From contig CM033403.1 of NCBI GenBank assembly GCA_019426215.1, forward strand, positions 4,789,001-4,853,000: a DNA stretch of 64,000 nt, given 5' to 3'. The stretch is from Buddleja alternifolia (taxonomy: Eukaryota > Streptophyta > Magnoliopsida > Lamiales > Scrophulariaceae). Numbering within the stretch: the stretch's first letter is position 1; each line of letters starts with the position of its first letter. The translations under genes and the position numbers were made by a program. Below the pieces are notes generated by a model. That model did no database searches. It saw only the letters and a list, made by a program, of their open reading frames with translations, and was not told the DNA's origin. Positions 22,176-32,736 of this stretch are shown here, in pieces.

Positions 22176-23254
22176 GGGATAATGACATCTATGGTCCTTC
22201 TGGTTTAGGTTTGTGTCAACTTTCGTCCCTCTAATAATAAAAGTGGGGCATTAGTCCCTCAACTATAAATTTTATTGCACAGTGGTCCTTAAACTCAAAT
22301 TCCAGCGGATTTCTTCCGACCAACATAGCGAATGATTTACTCTTAAATTTAATAGGGGTATTTCTGTCAATTCAGCCCCATTTTCACATAAAATAAGCCC
22401 TGAGTAAATGATAAAAAAAATATATACTATTTTAACAACTAAAACTTCATTAACAATGATTTTAGCATTAAAATATGGGAAATTCTAGCACAGACCCGAT
22501 TTGGCCGAACCCAAGTGTCATTCACTTAATTTGTGACCAATTATATGACAAGTGTAATCACCCTCCTGGTGATGGAGGGTGAATTACACTTGGATTCGGC
22601 CAGACTAGGTCTGGACTAGAATTTTCCTTAAAATAAACCATTTAATTGGGTCCTAGAGTGTTCTCTTAATTTCTAATCTAATAATAATTGATTTGCTTCT
22701 TTTTTTCATGTTCTGATATGATGATACCCTCCTATATAACCATGCATCTGCCCTCCCCCCCTTCACTGCTTTACATGCTTCATGTCTCCCCCTTATTTTT
22801 TACTGTATGACGGTGAACTTAACCCGCATGCTCGAAGCTGGATTTCTTGAAATTGAAGGATGATTAAGGGACGATTTCAACCCACAAATTGATCAACACA
22901 CATGCGCTTGCACCTTTCTGTGAGATTAAGGACGATTTTTGTGAAGAATTTTGCTTAAGACAACACTAATATTTACCTCTTTTTTATAGCAATTGATGAA
23001 TAGGGAGATTTTAATCGTTTTGTTAGGGACAATTTATTTGGGATGAAAATGGGGCTGAATTGACATAAATACCCTTGTTAAATTCAAGTGTAAATCACGT
23101 GCTATATTGGCCGGATGAAATTAGTCGTACTTTGAATTTAGGGACCACTGTGCAACAAAATTTATAGTTGAGAGACTAGTGTGCCACTTTTAATAGTAGG
23201 GGGACGAAAGTGACACAAACCTAAAATCAGAGGAACCATAGATGTCATTATTCC
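22176..23254. mobile_element. MULE-like non-autonomous element with long terminal inverted repeats
   Basis: It is 1,079 bp, flanked by a perfect 9-bp duplication TAAAATAAA (22167-22175 and 23255-23263), the Mutator-superfamily signature. The ends GGGATAATGACATCTATGG and its inverse start inverted repeats of roughly 230 bp. These include TTGCACAGTGGTCC and GTCAATTCAGCCCC. The middle is noncoding and contains a 151-bp MITE. No transposase was found. Confidence 0.8.
22477..22627. mobile_element. 151-bp MITE inside the MULE-like element
   Basis: The ends GGGAAATTCTAGCACAGACC and its near-inverse GGTCTGGACTAGAATTTTCC begin inverted repeats of about 48 bp, which include TGGCCGAA and CCAAGTGT. The 9-base flanks TTAAAATAT (22468-22476) and TTAAAATAA (22628-22636) differ at one base. 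The structure would fold into a near-complete hairpin. The 9-bp target suggests a small MULE derivative. Confidence 0.75.
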
Positions 23255-23472
23255 TAAAATAAAAACTCATCCATATCAATTTCTCATAAAAAAAATAATT
23301 TTTCTTACAAAAAAGACATATTACATCATACCTAATCATTACACATTTCTCTATTAAAAACCCATCAAAACCCACTTTTTACATTATATTTCTTCTTTCA
23401 AAGAATTTTTTTTCTTACTTTATCTTTGAAAATTGAGAAATGGGAAATAGAAATCCATCCAATCGGGCCTTA

Positions 23473-24465
23473 GATTCTCTCTCATTCCAATTTCCTAATC
23501 TCTTTGTTAATCTAATTGTGATATGTGTTACTACTCCTTCTTTCACTATTAATGTTAACGGAAATATCTCTAATCAATGGTCCACACACCAGGATTGTCG
23601 CAACCCACTTGCTCCATACCTCTTCATTATTGCATATAGATTTTTATACAATGCATTTACAAAGTTTACTCGAATAAGTTGCTTGATACCATATTAATTG
23701 CTCGAAAGTGTCCCTCTATCCATATTCTTTGTTATGCGGATGATTGCATCTTTCTTTTTTTATATATATAATTCTGATAACATACTTGACAACTTTGCTT
23801 CTTGCGTTGGGCAGCATGTCAATTGGCATGTGTCACCAGTTTACTTTTCTCCTAACACCCCTGATGCAGAAAAAAGGGAGTTAGTTAAGAGTTTTAAACT
23901 GGCAAAGAGACTCCTCAAAGATAAGTACCTTGGTCTTGGGTGAGTAAATAAACAAATACTTTTGATATTATAGATAAAGTTACTAATCAAATCTCTTCAT
24001 CGTATAATAATTTTCTTTCATATGCGGGTAGATTCATTCTACTCAAACTCGTGTTAAACTCGATATAAAAAATATGCTATGAGTATCTACAAACTCTTAA
24101 GCTGCATTACAACCTGTTTCACCTCTGTATTAAAAAAAATTCCTCTTGGAATGCTAACCCATTGTCTAATAGAGGGAGTCTAGTTAAGTCGAATTTTGTA
24201 TGTGGTCCTTGGAGGCTTTGGTATCAGTAATCTTTCCACGCTTAAATAGTCTGATGTCTCCTTACTAAGCTTAAATAAATTCTTTTTCTACTTCTAAAGA
24301 AAAATACTTTCCCAAATCTGATTATGTTAGCACCCTTAATAAACATGGACACACTTGGCTTTGGAATGACATTTACAAGAGTATCACACTTGTCAAATCC
24401 TCTATGTGCTGGTCTATCGACGGTGGTAATCCTATTATTTTTTGCTATTGATAAGGTTGGGAATA
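23473..24465 (+). pseudogene. L1-type LINE remnant, segment 3 (RT catalytic core and 3' part)
   Basis: Consecutive RT blocks appear in several frames: FQFPNLFVNLIVICVTTPSF and INVNGN (23485-23570); NPLAPYLFII (about 23605-23634); the catalytic box as CYADDC (YADD at 23733-23744, intact); SGQ-like VGQHVNWHVSPVYFSPN (about 23800-23850); and KYLGLG (about 23923-23940). GGFGISNL (about 24213-24236) and HTWLWNDIYKS plus CWSIDGGNP (24345-24440) follow. Frameshifts and stops are frequent. The remnant ends at the foldback element. This orders with segments 1 and 2 as one plus-strand LINE. Confidence 0.72.
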
Positions 24466-24704
24466 GGGGTGGCAAAATGGTTTTGGACCCATGGGTCCAA
24501 CCCAACCCAATAGGTTTTGGGTTGGATTGGGTCCAAGAAAGTTTTTGTTGGGTAGACTTGGGTTGGGTTCTATTGGGTCCAAAAAAAATTTGAGTCCAAC
24601 TTGGGTCCATTATGAGTTCAACTTGGGTCCTATTGGGTCCATTTTGGGTCCAAATTGAGTTCAACATGCACAAATTATTTTGTAATTCTAATATCAATAA
24701 TATA

Positions 24705-25670
24705 TATTTACACATACTACACACATTTTCACACAATACACATATTTTCACACACACTACACACTTTTTCACACAATACACATATTTTCACACACACTAC
24801 ACACTTTTTCACACACTACACATATTTTCACACACTACACATATTTTACACACACTACACATATTTTCACACATTACACATATTTTACACACACCACATA
24901 TTTTCACACATTTTACACACACTACACATATTTTCACACACAGATCACATATTTTACACACACTACACACATTTTCACACACTACACAAATTTTCACACA
25001 CACTACACATATTTTCACATACTTTACACACACTACACACATTTTCACACACTACACATATTTTTACACACACTACACATATTTTCACACATTACACATA
25101 TTTTACACTCACTACACATATTTTCACACACGCCACATATTTTCACATACATTATACATACTTTCACACTCTACATATATTTTCACACACACTACACATA
25201 TTTTCACACCATCACACATTTTACACATACTTTACACACACTATACATATTTTCACACACATATCATATATTTTACACACACTAGACATATTTTCACACA
25301 CAGATCACATATTTTACACACACTACACATATTTTCACACACTACACAAGTTTTCACATATTTTACACACACTACACATATTTTCACACATTACACATAT
25401 TTTACACACATTTTCACACACCACATATTTTCACACATTTTACACACACTACACATATTTTCACACACAGATCACATATTTTATACACATTTTCACACAC
25501 TACACAAATTTTCACACACACTACACATATTTTCACATACTTTACACACACTACACACATTTTCACACACTACACATATTTTTACACACACCACCTATTT
25601 TCATACATTACACATATTTTACACTCACTACACATATTTTCACACACGCCACATATTTTCACATACATTA
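24705..25670. repeat. Minisatellite, left arm (ACACTACACATATTTTC units)
   Basis: This is about 1 kb of variable units of 16-24 bases built from CACACACTACACATATTTT, with local higher-order repeats. For example, the stretch near 24895-25150 recurs near 25420-25665. The strand lacks stops in some frames, giving long His-Thr-Tyr-Phe repeat translations that are not genes. Confidence 0.9.
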
Positions 25671-26955
25671 TATGTGTGGTGTGTGTAAAATGTGTGATGT
25701 ATGTGTGTAAATATGTGTAGTGTGTGAAAATATGTGTAGTGTGTGAAAATGTGTAGTGTGTGTGAAAATGTGTGTAGTGCATGAAAATGTGTGCAGTGTG
25801 TGTGAAAATATGTGTAGTGTGTGTGAAAATGTGTGTAGTGTGTGTGAAAATATGTGTAGTGTGTGAAAAATGTGTGGTGTGTGTGAAAATATGTGTACTG
25901 TGTGAAAATATGTGTAGTGTGTGTGAAAATCTGTGATGGGTGTGTGAAAATATGTGTAGTGTGTGTGAAAATATGTGTAGTGTGTGTGAAAATGTGTGAT
26001 GGGTGTGTGAAAATATGTGTAGTGTGTGTGAAAATATGTGTAGTGTGTGTGAAAATGTGTAGTGCGTGAAAATGTGTATAGTGTGTGAAAATATGTGTAG
26101 TGTGTGTGAAAATGCGTGTGGTGTGTGAAAAATTTGTGGTGTGTGTGAAAATATGTGTACTGTGTGAAAATATATGTAGTGTGTGTGAAAATGTGTGTAG
26201 TGTGTGAAAAATGTGTGATGGGTGTGAAAGTGTGTAGTGTGTGTGAAAATGTGTAGTGTATGAAAAATGTGTGGTGTGTGTGAAAATATGTGTAGTGTGT
26301 GAAAAATGTGTGGTGTGTGTGTGAAAATATGTGTAGTGTGTGAAAAATGTGTGGTGTGTGTGTGAAAATATGTGTACTGTGTGAAAATACGTGTGGTGTG
26401 TGTGAAAATGTGTGTAGTGTGTGAAAAATGTGTGATGGGTGTGTGAAAATATGTGTAGTGTGTGTGAAAAAATGTGTAGTGTGTGTAAAATGTGTGATTT
26501 GTGTGTGAAAATATGTGTAGTGTGTGAAAATATGTGTAGTGTGTGTGAAAATGTGTGTAGTGTGTGAAAATGTGTGTAGTGTGTGTGAAAATATGTGTAC
26601 TGTGTGTGAAATGTGTGTAGTGTATGAAAAATGTGTGGAAATATGTGTACTGTGTGAAAATATGTGTAGTGTGTGTGAAAATCTGTGTAGTGTGTGTGAA
26701 AATATGTGTAGTGTGTGTAAAATATGTGATGTGTAGTGTGTGTAAAATATGTGATGTGTGTGTGAAAATGTGTGTAGTGTGTGAAAATGTGTGTAGTGTG
26801 TGTGAAAATATTTGTAGTGTGTGTGAAAATGTGTGTAGTGTGTGAAAAATGTGTGGTGTGTGTGAAAATATGTGTACTGTGTGAAAATATGTGTAGTGTG
26901 TGTGAAAATGTGTTGTGTGTGTAAAAAATGTATTATGTGTGTAGAAAGTATGTAT
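25671..26955. repeat. Minisatellite, right arm (inverse orientation)
   Basis: This is about 1.3 kb of GTGTGTGTGAAAATATGTGTAG units, the reverse complement of the left arm's repeat. The orientation switches at TACATTATATGTGTGG, near 25661-25676. The arms are not base-for-base inverses, but the motif inversion is complete. Long Val-Cys-Val-Lys translations here are artefacts. Confidence 0.9.
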
Positions 26956-27162
26956 GTGTGTTAAACTCTATTTGACTTGATTCCATTTTGGGTCTACTTT
27001 GGGTCTAAGTTGGGTCCACTCTGGGTCCTTATATAAAACTTAGTTGGACCCAACCCAACTCAACCCGGACCCAACCCATATTGGACCCATGAACTTGGAC
27101 CCAATCCATCATGGACCCGACCCAGTTGGACCCGACCCGACCCGACCCGACCCGACCCCTAA

Positions 27163-27377
27163 ATTATAAAATATCAATTTCCAACCCGTAACTAACAAAC
27201 CCTATCTCTTCCCCATTTGTCGGATTTCTTTTCCCTCTTTTCCCCATTTCGAAAATTTCTTCTCTCTTATATAAGTTTCTTTGCCTCTCTCTTCTCTACT
27301 ATTGCTCGACCTCTCTTCTCCGCCAGTTTTCAAAGATTGACTTTCGTCCACATTTTCGCTCTTATATATCTCTCTCT
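27163..27377 (+). other. CT-rich unique stretch with a TATA-like box
   Basis: Following the foldback end is a T/C-rich stretch (TCTCTT, CCCTC, TTCTCC). TATATAAG lies near 27269-27276 with a pyrimidine-rich tract after it, resembling a plant promoter and 5' leader. No start codon with a usable frame follows. It could belong to the Tat LTR, whose left end is unresolved, or be captured genic sequence. Confidence 0.3.
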
Positions 27378-28145
27378 GTTTACACTATAAAATAATTTGG
27401 GCTTTCAAATTATAAAGCCTAAAGAGGCCCAAATATTAGAAGGAAGAAAGGAAACTTGGGTTTGCAAATAAATAAGACAGGCTTATTGAATTCGAAAAGC
27501 TGCAAAAACGTGGGCTGAATAAATAAAAGTCCAAGAAGCAAATATGAAGAAGTAAAGTGAAGTCCAAAAAGCCAATAATCTGCATTGGAGAAAGATGCGC
27601 TAATTTGGAAGATTTAAAAAAGCAATTGAGGACAGTTGAAGGCGGTTCCCGAAGAAAAGGAACGTAAGTTCCTCAAGGATCAAGATATAGGTGGTCGAGA
27701 AGGCAAGAAAGGGGCATCATTAGAATCACAACTCCACATTTTATTTCCTTAAAACTAGCTCTAGCATTAGGAGTAGCTCATAGCGTAAATTAGGCGTAGC
27801 TGTAGTATAATTAGTATTGCTTATCAAGAGTTGTTGGGATTGGCCTTCAAGGCTTGTATCTACAATTGCCTGTAATTTTCACAATCGAAAACTCTCATGG
27901 AGGTATAAATTATTCTTTTTTTTTTTCAGATTTAAGTGTTTGATAGGTAATTTTTTCTTCACTTGAGTTTTTTGTTCATCATTCTCATATTCGAAATTAA
28001 CAACTAAAAATTCAATTAAAGACTTGAACCACCGTTTAGCGAATCGAACGCAGGGGTTGAGAGATAATCTCAAGTTATAGATTATCGCGGGGCTAGGAAC
28101 GAATATTCGGATCCACTTCATTTTGATTTGTTTTATCGTGAAACA
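27378..28145 (+). repeat. 5' LTR of the Tat-lineage gypsy element
   Basis: The right end (…CGTGAAACA) is fixed by the PBS-like sequence that follows and by homology with 1-622. The left end is a guess at TGTTTACACT (27378); it could lie further left. The LTR shares CTCATGGAGGTAT and AGATAATCTCAA with 1-622. No second copy is in the window, so no age can be read. Confidence 0.5.
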
Positions 28146-28151
28146 AATTTT

Positions 28152-28168
28152 TGGCGACCACAGTGGGA
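28152..28168 (+). other. Primer binding site, Tat-lineage element
   Basis: TGGCGACCACAGTGGGA lies six bases after the LTR. It resembles the TGGCGACTC-type sites of Tat and Ogre elements that are usually assigned to tRNA-Arg; the exact tRNA is not checked. Confidence 0.6.
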
Positions 28169-28212
28169 GTCATTTTTTTTTGCGTAACTGACTTCCTATT
28201 TGAAGATATAAA

Positions 28213-29406
28213 ATGTACGAAGATTCTGCCAGAGATGAACTCGGAGATGATCTAGACACCCAACCTATCTTGAAGCACAAGGTTAGGGCTGATAAAATGT
28301 ACGAATAGTTTGTTCGAGTTATGAAGCAAACTCTGGTAAGTGCTCGAGAAAATCAGCGAAGAGAATTCAACGATCAATATCGAGCATTGGCTCAAGAGTC
28401 TGCTCGCATATTTACAGCAATAGTGGAGGATATTGCTGTAAGTGCTCAAGAAGGCCTCGCCCGAGAGGTTACTCGAGTGATAACAGAATTAGGGGAGATT
28501 TTTAGTCCAACCTGTGATGCATTCTCGGGTATGATAAATGCTCAGGTGCTGTCGGCACTCGAGCCTTTAATTAACCGGCATAACGTTCTAGTGAAAAAAG
28601 TATCCCAGTTAGTGTTAGTTGAACCTAGGACTCAAATTAGACACTTAAACTCAGGAGAACCACCACCAGGTTACCCTAGAGAAATTAGAATTAAGAGTAA
28701 CCGTTTCGAAATCGGTCAAATGTAGAATACCTTTCCTATAAATGAACATAATTTTCTAAATCTATCTGTGCATGGGGGGCAAGCAGGAATGGGACAACAA
28801 AATTTTACTCAAGACATACATCCTTCTTTGAATCCTCCTTAGAATTTGAATACGAATCAATTGCAGTCATAGCCTGCGAGACCGTGCTTTCCTATGCCAT
28901 CAGTTAGTTATGGACAAGTGCCTGCAGGGTACCCCACTAACAATCATTTTAATACTTTCGAAACAACTCCGATCTTTTCCCAAGGACAATACCATGGAGG
29001 ACAAGGCCAAATACCAGCCTATCCGAGGGTCTCGAACGCTCCTTTTCTTATGGGAAATAATAGTCTCCCAAACATACCGATAAATCAAGGAATTCCTACG
29101 TTCCCAAATAATATCCAGGTACCATATGCAGAGGGGCAAGCTATGCCCAATGCCCATATGGGAGGAAATATTGGGGGACAGTTCCTTGACCCTTTCTAGG
29201 ATCAGATCGAAACGATCATCGAAAGGATGTACGGACTTGGATTTCAAAGGAATCATAGGTTAATTTTGGGAAAACCCTATCCTGATTGGGTAGATAGAAA
29301 CTTTCTTTTTCCTCGAAACTATAAGATTCCCAATTTCACTTTATTTTCGAGACATGACCATGTCTCTGCCCTCGAACATTTATCTAGGTTTACTTGCCAA
29401 TGTCGA
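28213..29406 (+). pseudogene. gag: Tat-lineage gag, first half
   Basis: It opens at ATG 28213 (MYEDSARDEL) and stays in one frame to the insertion. It is interrupted by five stops, all TAG: after KMYE, after IGQM, after LNPP, after QLQS, and after LDPF. The Gln-rich surroundings suggest each was CAG. The last part (GLGFQRNHRLILGKPYPDW … HVSALEHLSRFTCQCR) is the conserved start of the retrotransposon gag domain. It joins in frame with 55657 (EASDQDFLKLRLFP) once the insertion and one duplication are removed. Confidence 0.85.
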
Positions 29407-31077
29407 TGATAGGAAATTTCATGTTAAGATTTTGATGATGACAATTAGGAATTTTGTTAGACCCCAAAGTTATGTACGCTTAAATTTCATAGATACTTGT
29501 ATAAGCGTTTGAACATTAGAAATGTATAGGCTCTATTTTATCTTTTACTTTTGACATTCTTAGATCAAGAAGTCGGTTAGATTGAGCATTTGATACTTTC
29601 TGAGTGAGCTTATCAAGACGGCGAAATCTGAAGACTTCAAGCGTCCAAGAAATCAATAGTGAATGAAGTTTGAAGAAGTTCACTCTAAGCGCCTGACATG
29701 TTCTGAGTGAGGTGTCAAGTAACAAAGACTGAAGTCTCAAGCGCCTACACTTCTAAATGAAGTCTGAAGACTTTTCCAAGCGTCTAAACATTAAATAGTC
29801 CTCCAGATTAAATGGAACTTTCAGCTCATGAATGAAGCGTTATCAAATGACAAACATTCTCCTGAAGCGTCAGATCGGAAGGAGTTTAATGCAAATATTC
29901 TCAAAGCATTAAATTCCAACGGGCATTTATTTCAAATGCATTAAATGCTGATAAGAGCATTAAATGTGATAAGCACTTTCAGACGTACGGAGAAGCCACC
30001 CTATTGGACTGTCAACTATTCAAAGACTGCAGCACCAACTTTTGTGCAGCAGATTTTCAGGAAAAAGGACAAAAGTTGTTCACTCGCGGAAGTGAGAGAC
30101 ACGCGCCCTTGCATGTGTCAAACGGACACTTTTTCCAAGAATGCCTATAAATAGAACTTCAACAACAAGCCAAATACAGAGAGAACAATTATCAAGCCAA
30201 ATTGCTGTTGCATTGAAGTCTCATTCCTTAAACTCTCAGAAAAGCCAGAATACTCAAGAAAATATTCTCTTTGCTTTTCATCAAATCCTGAGACAGTCAA
30301 GCCAATATCTCAAACATTCTTTTCGAAGAAACTACACTACTATTGAGATATTTCCAGTTGTTTGAACTTCATCAAAATCAAACAAACCATTTTTAGAAAA
30401 ACCCCTATCCAAGCCTCGCGATCTGTGTGAAGTCGAAGTTGGATACTTGCCATATTTCTGGGTAAAAGAAGCAAGGGGATTGAAGTGATTTGGAGCAGAA
30501 ATCTGTGTGATCAAGGAGCTCAAGTCATCGACATCCATCTCTCCCTAATTTGTAGAAGATTCTGTGTGATTCTTTGAGAATCATTTTAGTGGATTGCCTC
30601 CAAGTGTTCGAGGAGAAGAAGGACGTAGTTGGGATTACACCACCCAACGAACCTTACAAATATTGTGTCATTTACTTTTCAGTCAATTCTTTTATCTATC
30701 ATATCATTGCATAAACTGTTAAGTAAAACACAATCGAAAGCTAAGCACTAAGAAACTTTCTGTGACGCTAAAACTTTTAAAAGAAGGCTACAAAAATCAT
30801 TCCGCTGTGCTAACACTGATCAAAGAAGTGAACGCTCAAACCTACTCGGTTAAAGTATTCAATTCTTGAAATCTAAGTTAACTTTATAAAAACAGTCTTC
30901 GTTAGATGCTTCACCAAAGCGCCTATATTTTAAGTGAACGCTTAAGTCAAGCGTTAGACTTTTCAAGCGTCCAAAAATAATTTCAGTACGAAACTTTTTG
31001 AAGTCGAAAAAGACTTCAGGGTCTATTTAACCCCCCCCCCCCTTCTAGACCCTTTCGTATGCCACTTGGGACCAACA
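29407..31077 (+). repeat. 5' LTR of the Sirevirus-like element
   Basis: It begins TGATAGGAAATTTC and ends GGGACCAACA. TATA box CTATAAATAG lies at 30145-30154. Near the right end a C-run is enclosed by GGGTCTA and TAGACCC, an inverted pair that could pinch the run into a hairpin. It is dense in AAGCG(T/C) words (about a dozen). Short translations inside the LTR recur in the 3' LTR and are not genes. Confidence 0.93.
30145..30154 (+). promoter_or_regulatory. LTR TATA box (Sirevirus-like)
   Basis: CTATAAATAG is identical at 32658-32667 (solo LTR) and 54720-54729 (3' LTR), and is followed by AACTTCAACAACAAGCC in all three. Its conservation between LTR subfamilies supports a core promoter. Confidence 0.65.
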
Positions 31078-31079
31078 AG

Positions 31080-31090
31080 TGGTATCAGAG
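31080..31090 (+). other. Primer binding site, Sirevirus-like element
   Basis: TGGTATCAGAG lies two bases after the LTR. It is the standard complement to the 3' end of plant initiator tRNA-Met used by most Ty1/copia elements. The family site continues with C; here the next base is A. Confidence 0.85.
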
Positions 31091-31180
31091 AGGCTAAAAT
31101 TGAAATTTTAAAATTTCCAAGCATAACTGCTTGTTTAGATCCTTTTCTTTCAAAATCTAGTTGTTTTTAAAATTTTCGAT

Positions 31181-31949
31181 ATGGCATTTGCTAAAGTTCC
31201 CAAACTGACTGAATCAGATTTTGACACATGGAAAGTCAAAGCATTTACATATCTCTGTTCATGTGATGATGACATGTGTGATATTATTTCAGATGGGCCA
31301 ATCAAAATATACAAAGTTATCACAAGAGCGCCTGGAGCCACGGAAGAAACTCCCGATGGTTACGTTGAGAAACCAAAACAAAAATGGTCTCCAGATGAGC
31401 GTCGGAGAGCTAATTTGGACAATGTTGGTCGTAACGCTCTATATACGGCTATTGGTGATAATGACAACTTATTTAACAAGATAAAGTCTTGCAAAACCAT
31501 TAAAGAAATATGGGATAAGTTGGCTACAATTTGTGGTGGTTCAGCTCAAATTAAAGAAAACAAACTTTCCATTGCCAAGGAAAAGTTTAACGGATTTAAG
31601 ATGCTACCCAATGAAACTTTAGAGCAATTGGATATAAGATTTACAGCTCTAGTTACAGAACTTACATCGTTGGGAATGGATTTACAGAACCGAGAAATGG
31701 TGGTTAAAAGCTTTAGAAGCTTACCAAGTAAATTCTTGATGAAGACAACCGCTATGAGAGAATCAAATATGCTGGATCTCCTAACTCCAGAAGACGCCTT
31801 TTCAGAGCTAAAAGCATTTGAGTTCGAGTTGAATTCTGCTAGTGATGTTGTGAGTAGTCCGGTAATTGAATCTGGAGCGCTTATAGCATCAATCAAATGC
31901 AAATCGGGGAATAAAGGAAAGAATTTAGATATCAATGAAGAAGAGGAAT
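31181..31949 (+). pseudogene. gag: Sirevirus gag, N-terminal part
   Basis: It starts MAFAKVPKLTESDFDTWK and runs open for 256 codons through a UBN2-type gag domain (IWDKLATICGGSAQIKENK; LEQLDIRFTALVTELTSLG; FRSLPSKF). It ends in NEEEE where the solo LTR is inserted. The frame continues at 44074 (ELALLNRFRKFLRYEKKGKG), with the GGAAT duplication counted once. The N-terminal half itself has no stop. Confidence 0.9.
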
Positions 31950-32736
31950 TGTTAGGAATTTCACGTTAGATGTTTTGATGATGACAATTAGGAATCTTGT
32001 TAGACCCCAAAGTTATGTACGCTTAAATTTCATAGATACATTGTATAAGCATTTGAACATTAGAAATGTATAGGCTTTATTTTACCTTTTAATTTTGACA
32101 TTCTTAGATCAAGAAGTCGGTTGATTAAAGCGTTTGATACTTTTTGAGTGAGCCTATCAAGACTGCGAAATCTGAAGACCCCAAGCGTCCAAGAAATCAA
32201 TAGTGAATGAAGTTTGAAGAAGTTCACTCAAAGCGCTTGACATGTTCTGAGTGAGGTGTCAAGTAACTAAGATTGAAGTCTCAAGCGTCTATTCTTCTAA
32301 ATAAAGTCTGAAGACTTTTTCAAGCGTCTAAACATTAAATAGTCCTCCAGATTATTTGGAACTTTCAGCTCATGAATGAAGCGTCTATCAAATGACAATC
32401 ATTTTCCTGAAGCGTCAGATCGAAAGGAGTTTAATGCAAATATCCTCAGTGCATTAAATGCTGATAAGAGCATTAAATGTGATAAGTACTTTCAGACGTA
32501 CGGAGAAGCCACCCTATTAGACTGTCAACACTTCAGAGACTGCAGCACCAACTTTTGTGCAGCAGATTTTCAGGAAAAAGGACAAAAGTAGTTCACTCGT
32601 GAAAGTGAGAGACACGCGCCCTGGCATGTGTCAAACAGACACTTTTTCCAAGAATGCCTATAAATAGAACTTCAACAACAAGCCAAATACAGAGAGAACA
32701 ATTATCAAGCCAAATTGCTGTTGCATTGAAGTCTCA

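Larger units (their letters stand above)
21778..23469. mobile_element. Harbinger-like non-autonomous element, copy 2 (interrupted)
   Basis: The terminal inverted repeats are GGCCCATATTGGATGG (left) and CCATCCAATCGGGCC (right), flanked by TTA at 21775-21777 and 23470-23472. Without the MULE insertion it would be about 604 bp. It shares the middle TTA with copy 1, so the two are directly adjacent in the same orientation. It carries no coding sequence of its own. Confidence 0.68.
24466..27162. mobile_element. 2.7-kb foldback element with minisatellite arms
   Basis: The left end TAGGGGTGGCAAAATGG and the right end (inverse: TAGGGGTCGGGTCGGG) are imperfect inverted termini of a kind common in plant hAT-type elements. 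Inside them, about 190 bp on each side is rich in GGGTCCAA / TTGGACCC words in inverted orientation. The centre is a giant inverted repeat of minisatellite arms. No transposase is visible. The 8-base flanks (GTTGGGAA and AATTATAA) do not match, so class and exact ends are uncertain. Confidence 0.6.

Noticed and set aside
24612..25710. Two overlapping plus-strand frames of about 350 codons (His-Thr-Tyr-Phe repeats)
   Set aside because: They are translations of the ACACTACACATATTTT minisatellite. Several frames are open simply because the repeat lacks stops; no start context or homology.
24705..26955. Possible CRISPR-like array (regular short repeats)
   Set aside because: The units vary in length and run into each other without unique spacers, and the orientation inverts in the middle. 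It is a minisatellite in plant DNA.
29945..30154. 69-codon frame also present at 54520-54729
   Set aside because: It occurs twice only because it lies in the two LTRs; it spans the TATA box and has no homology.
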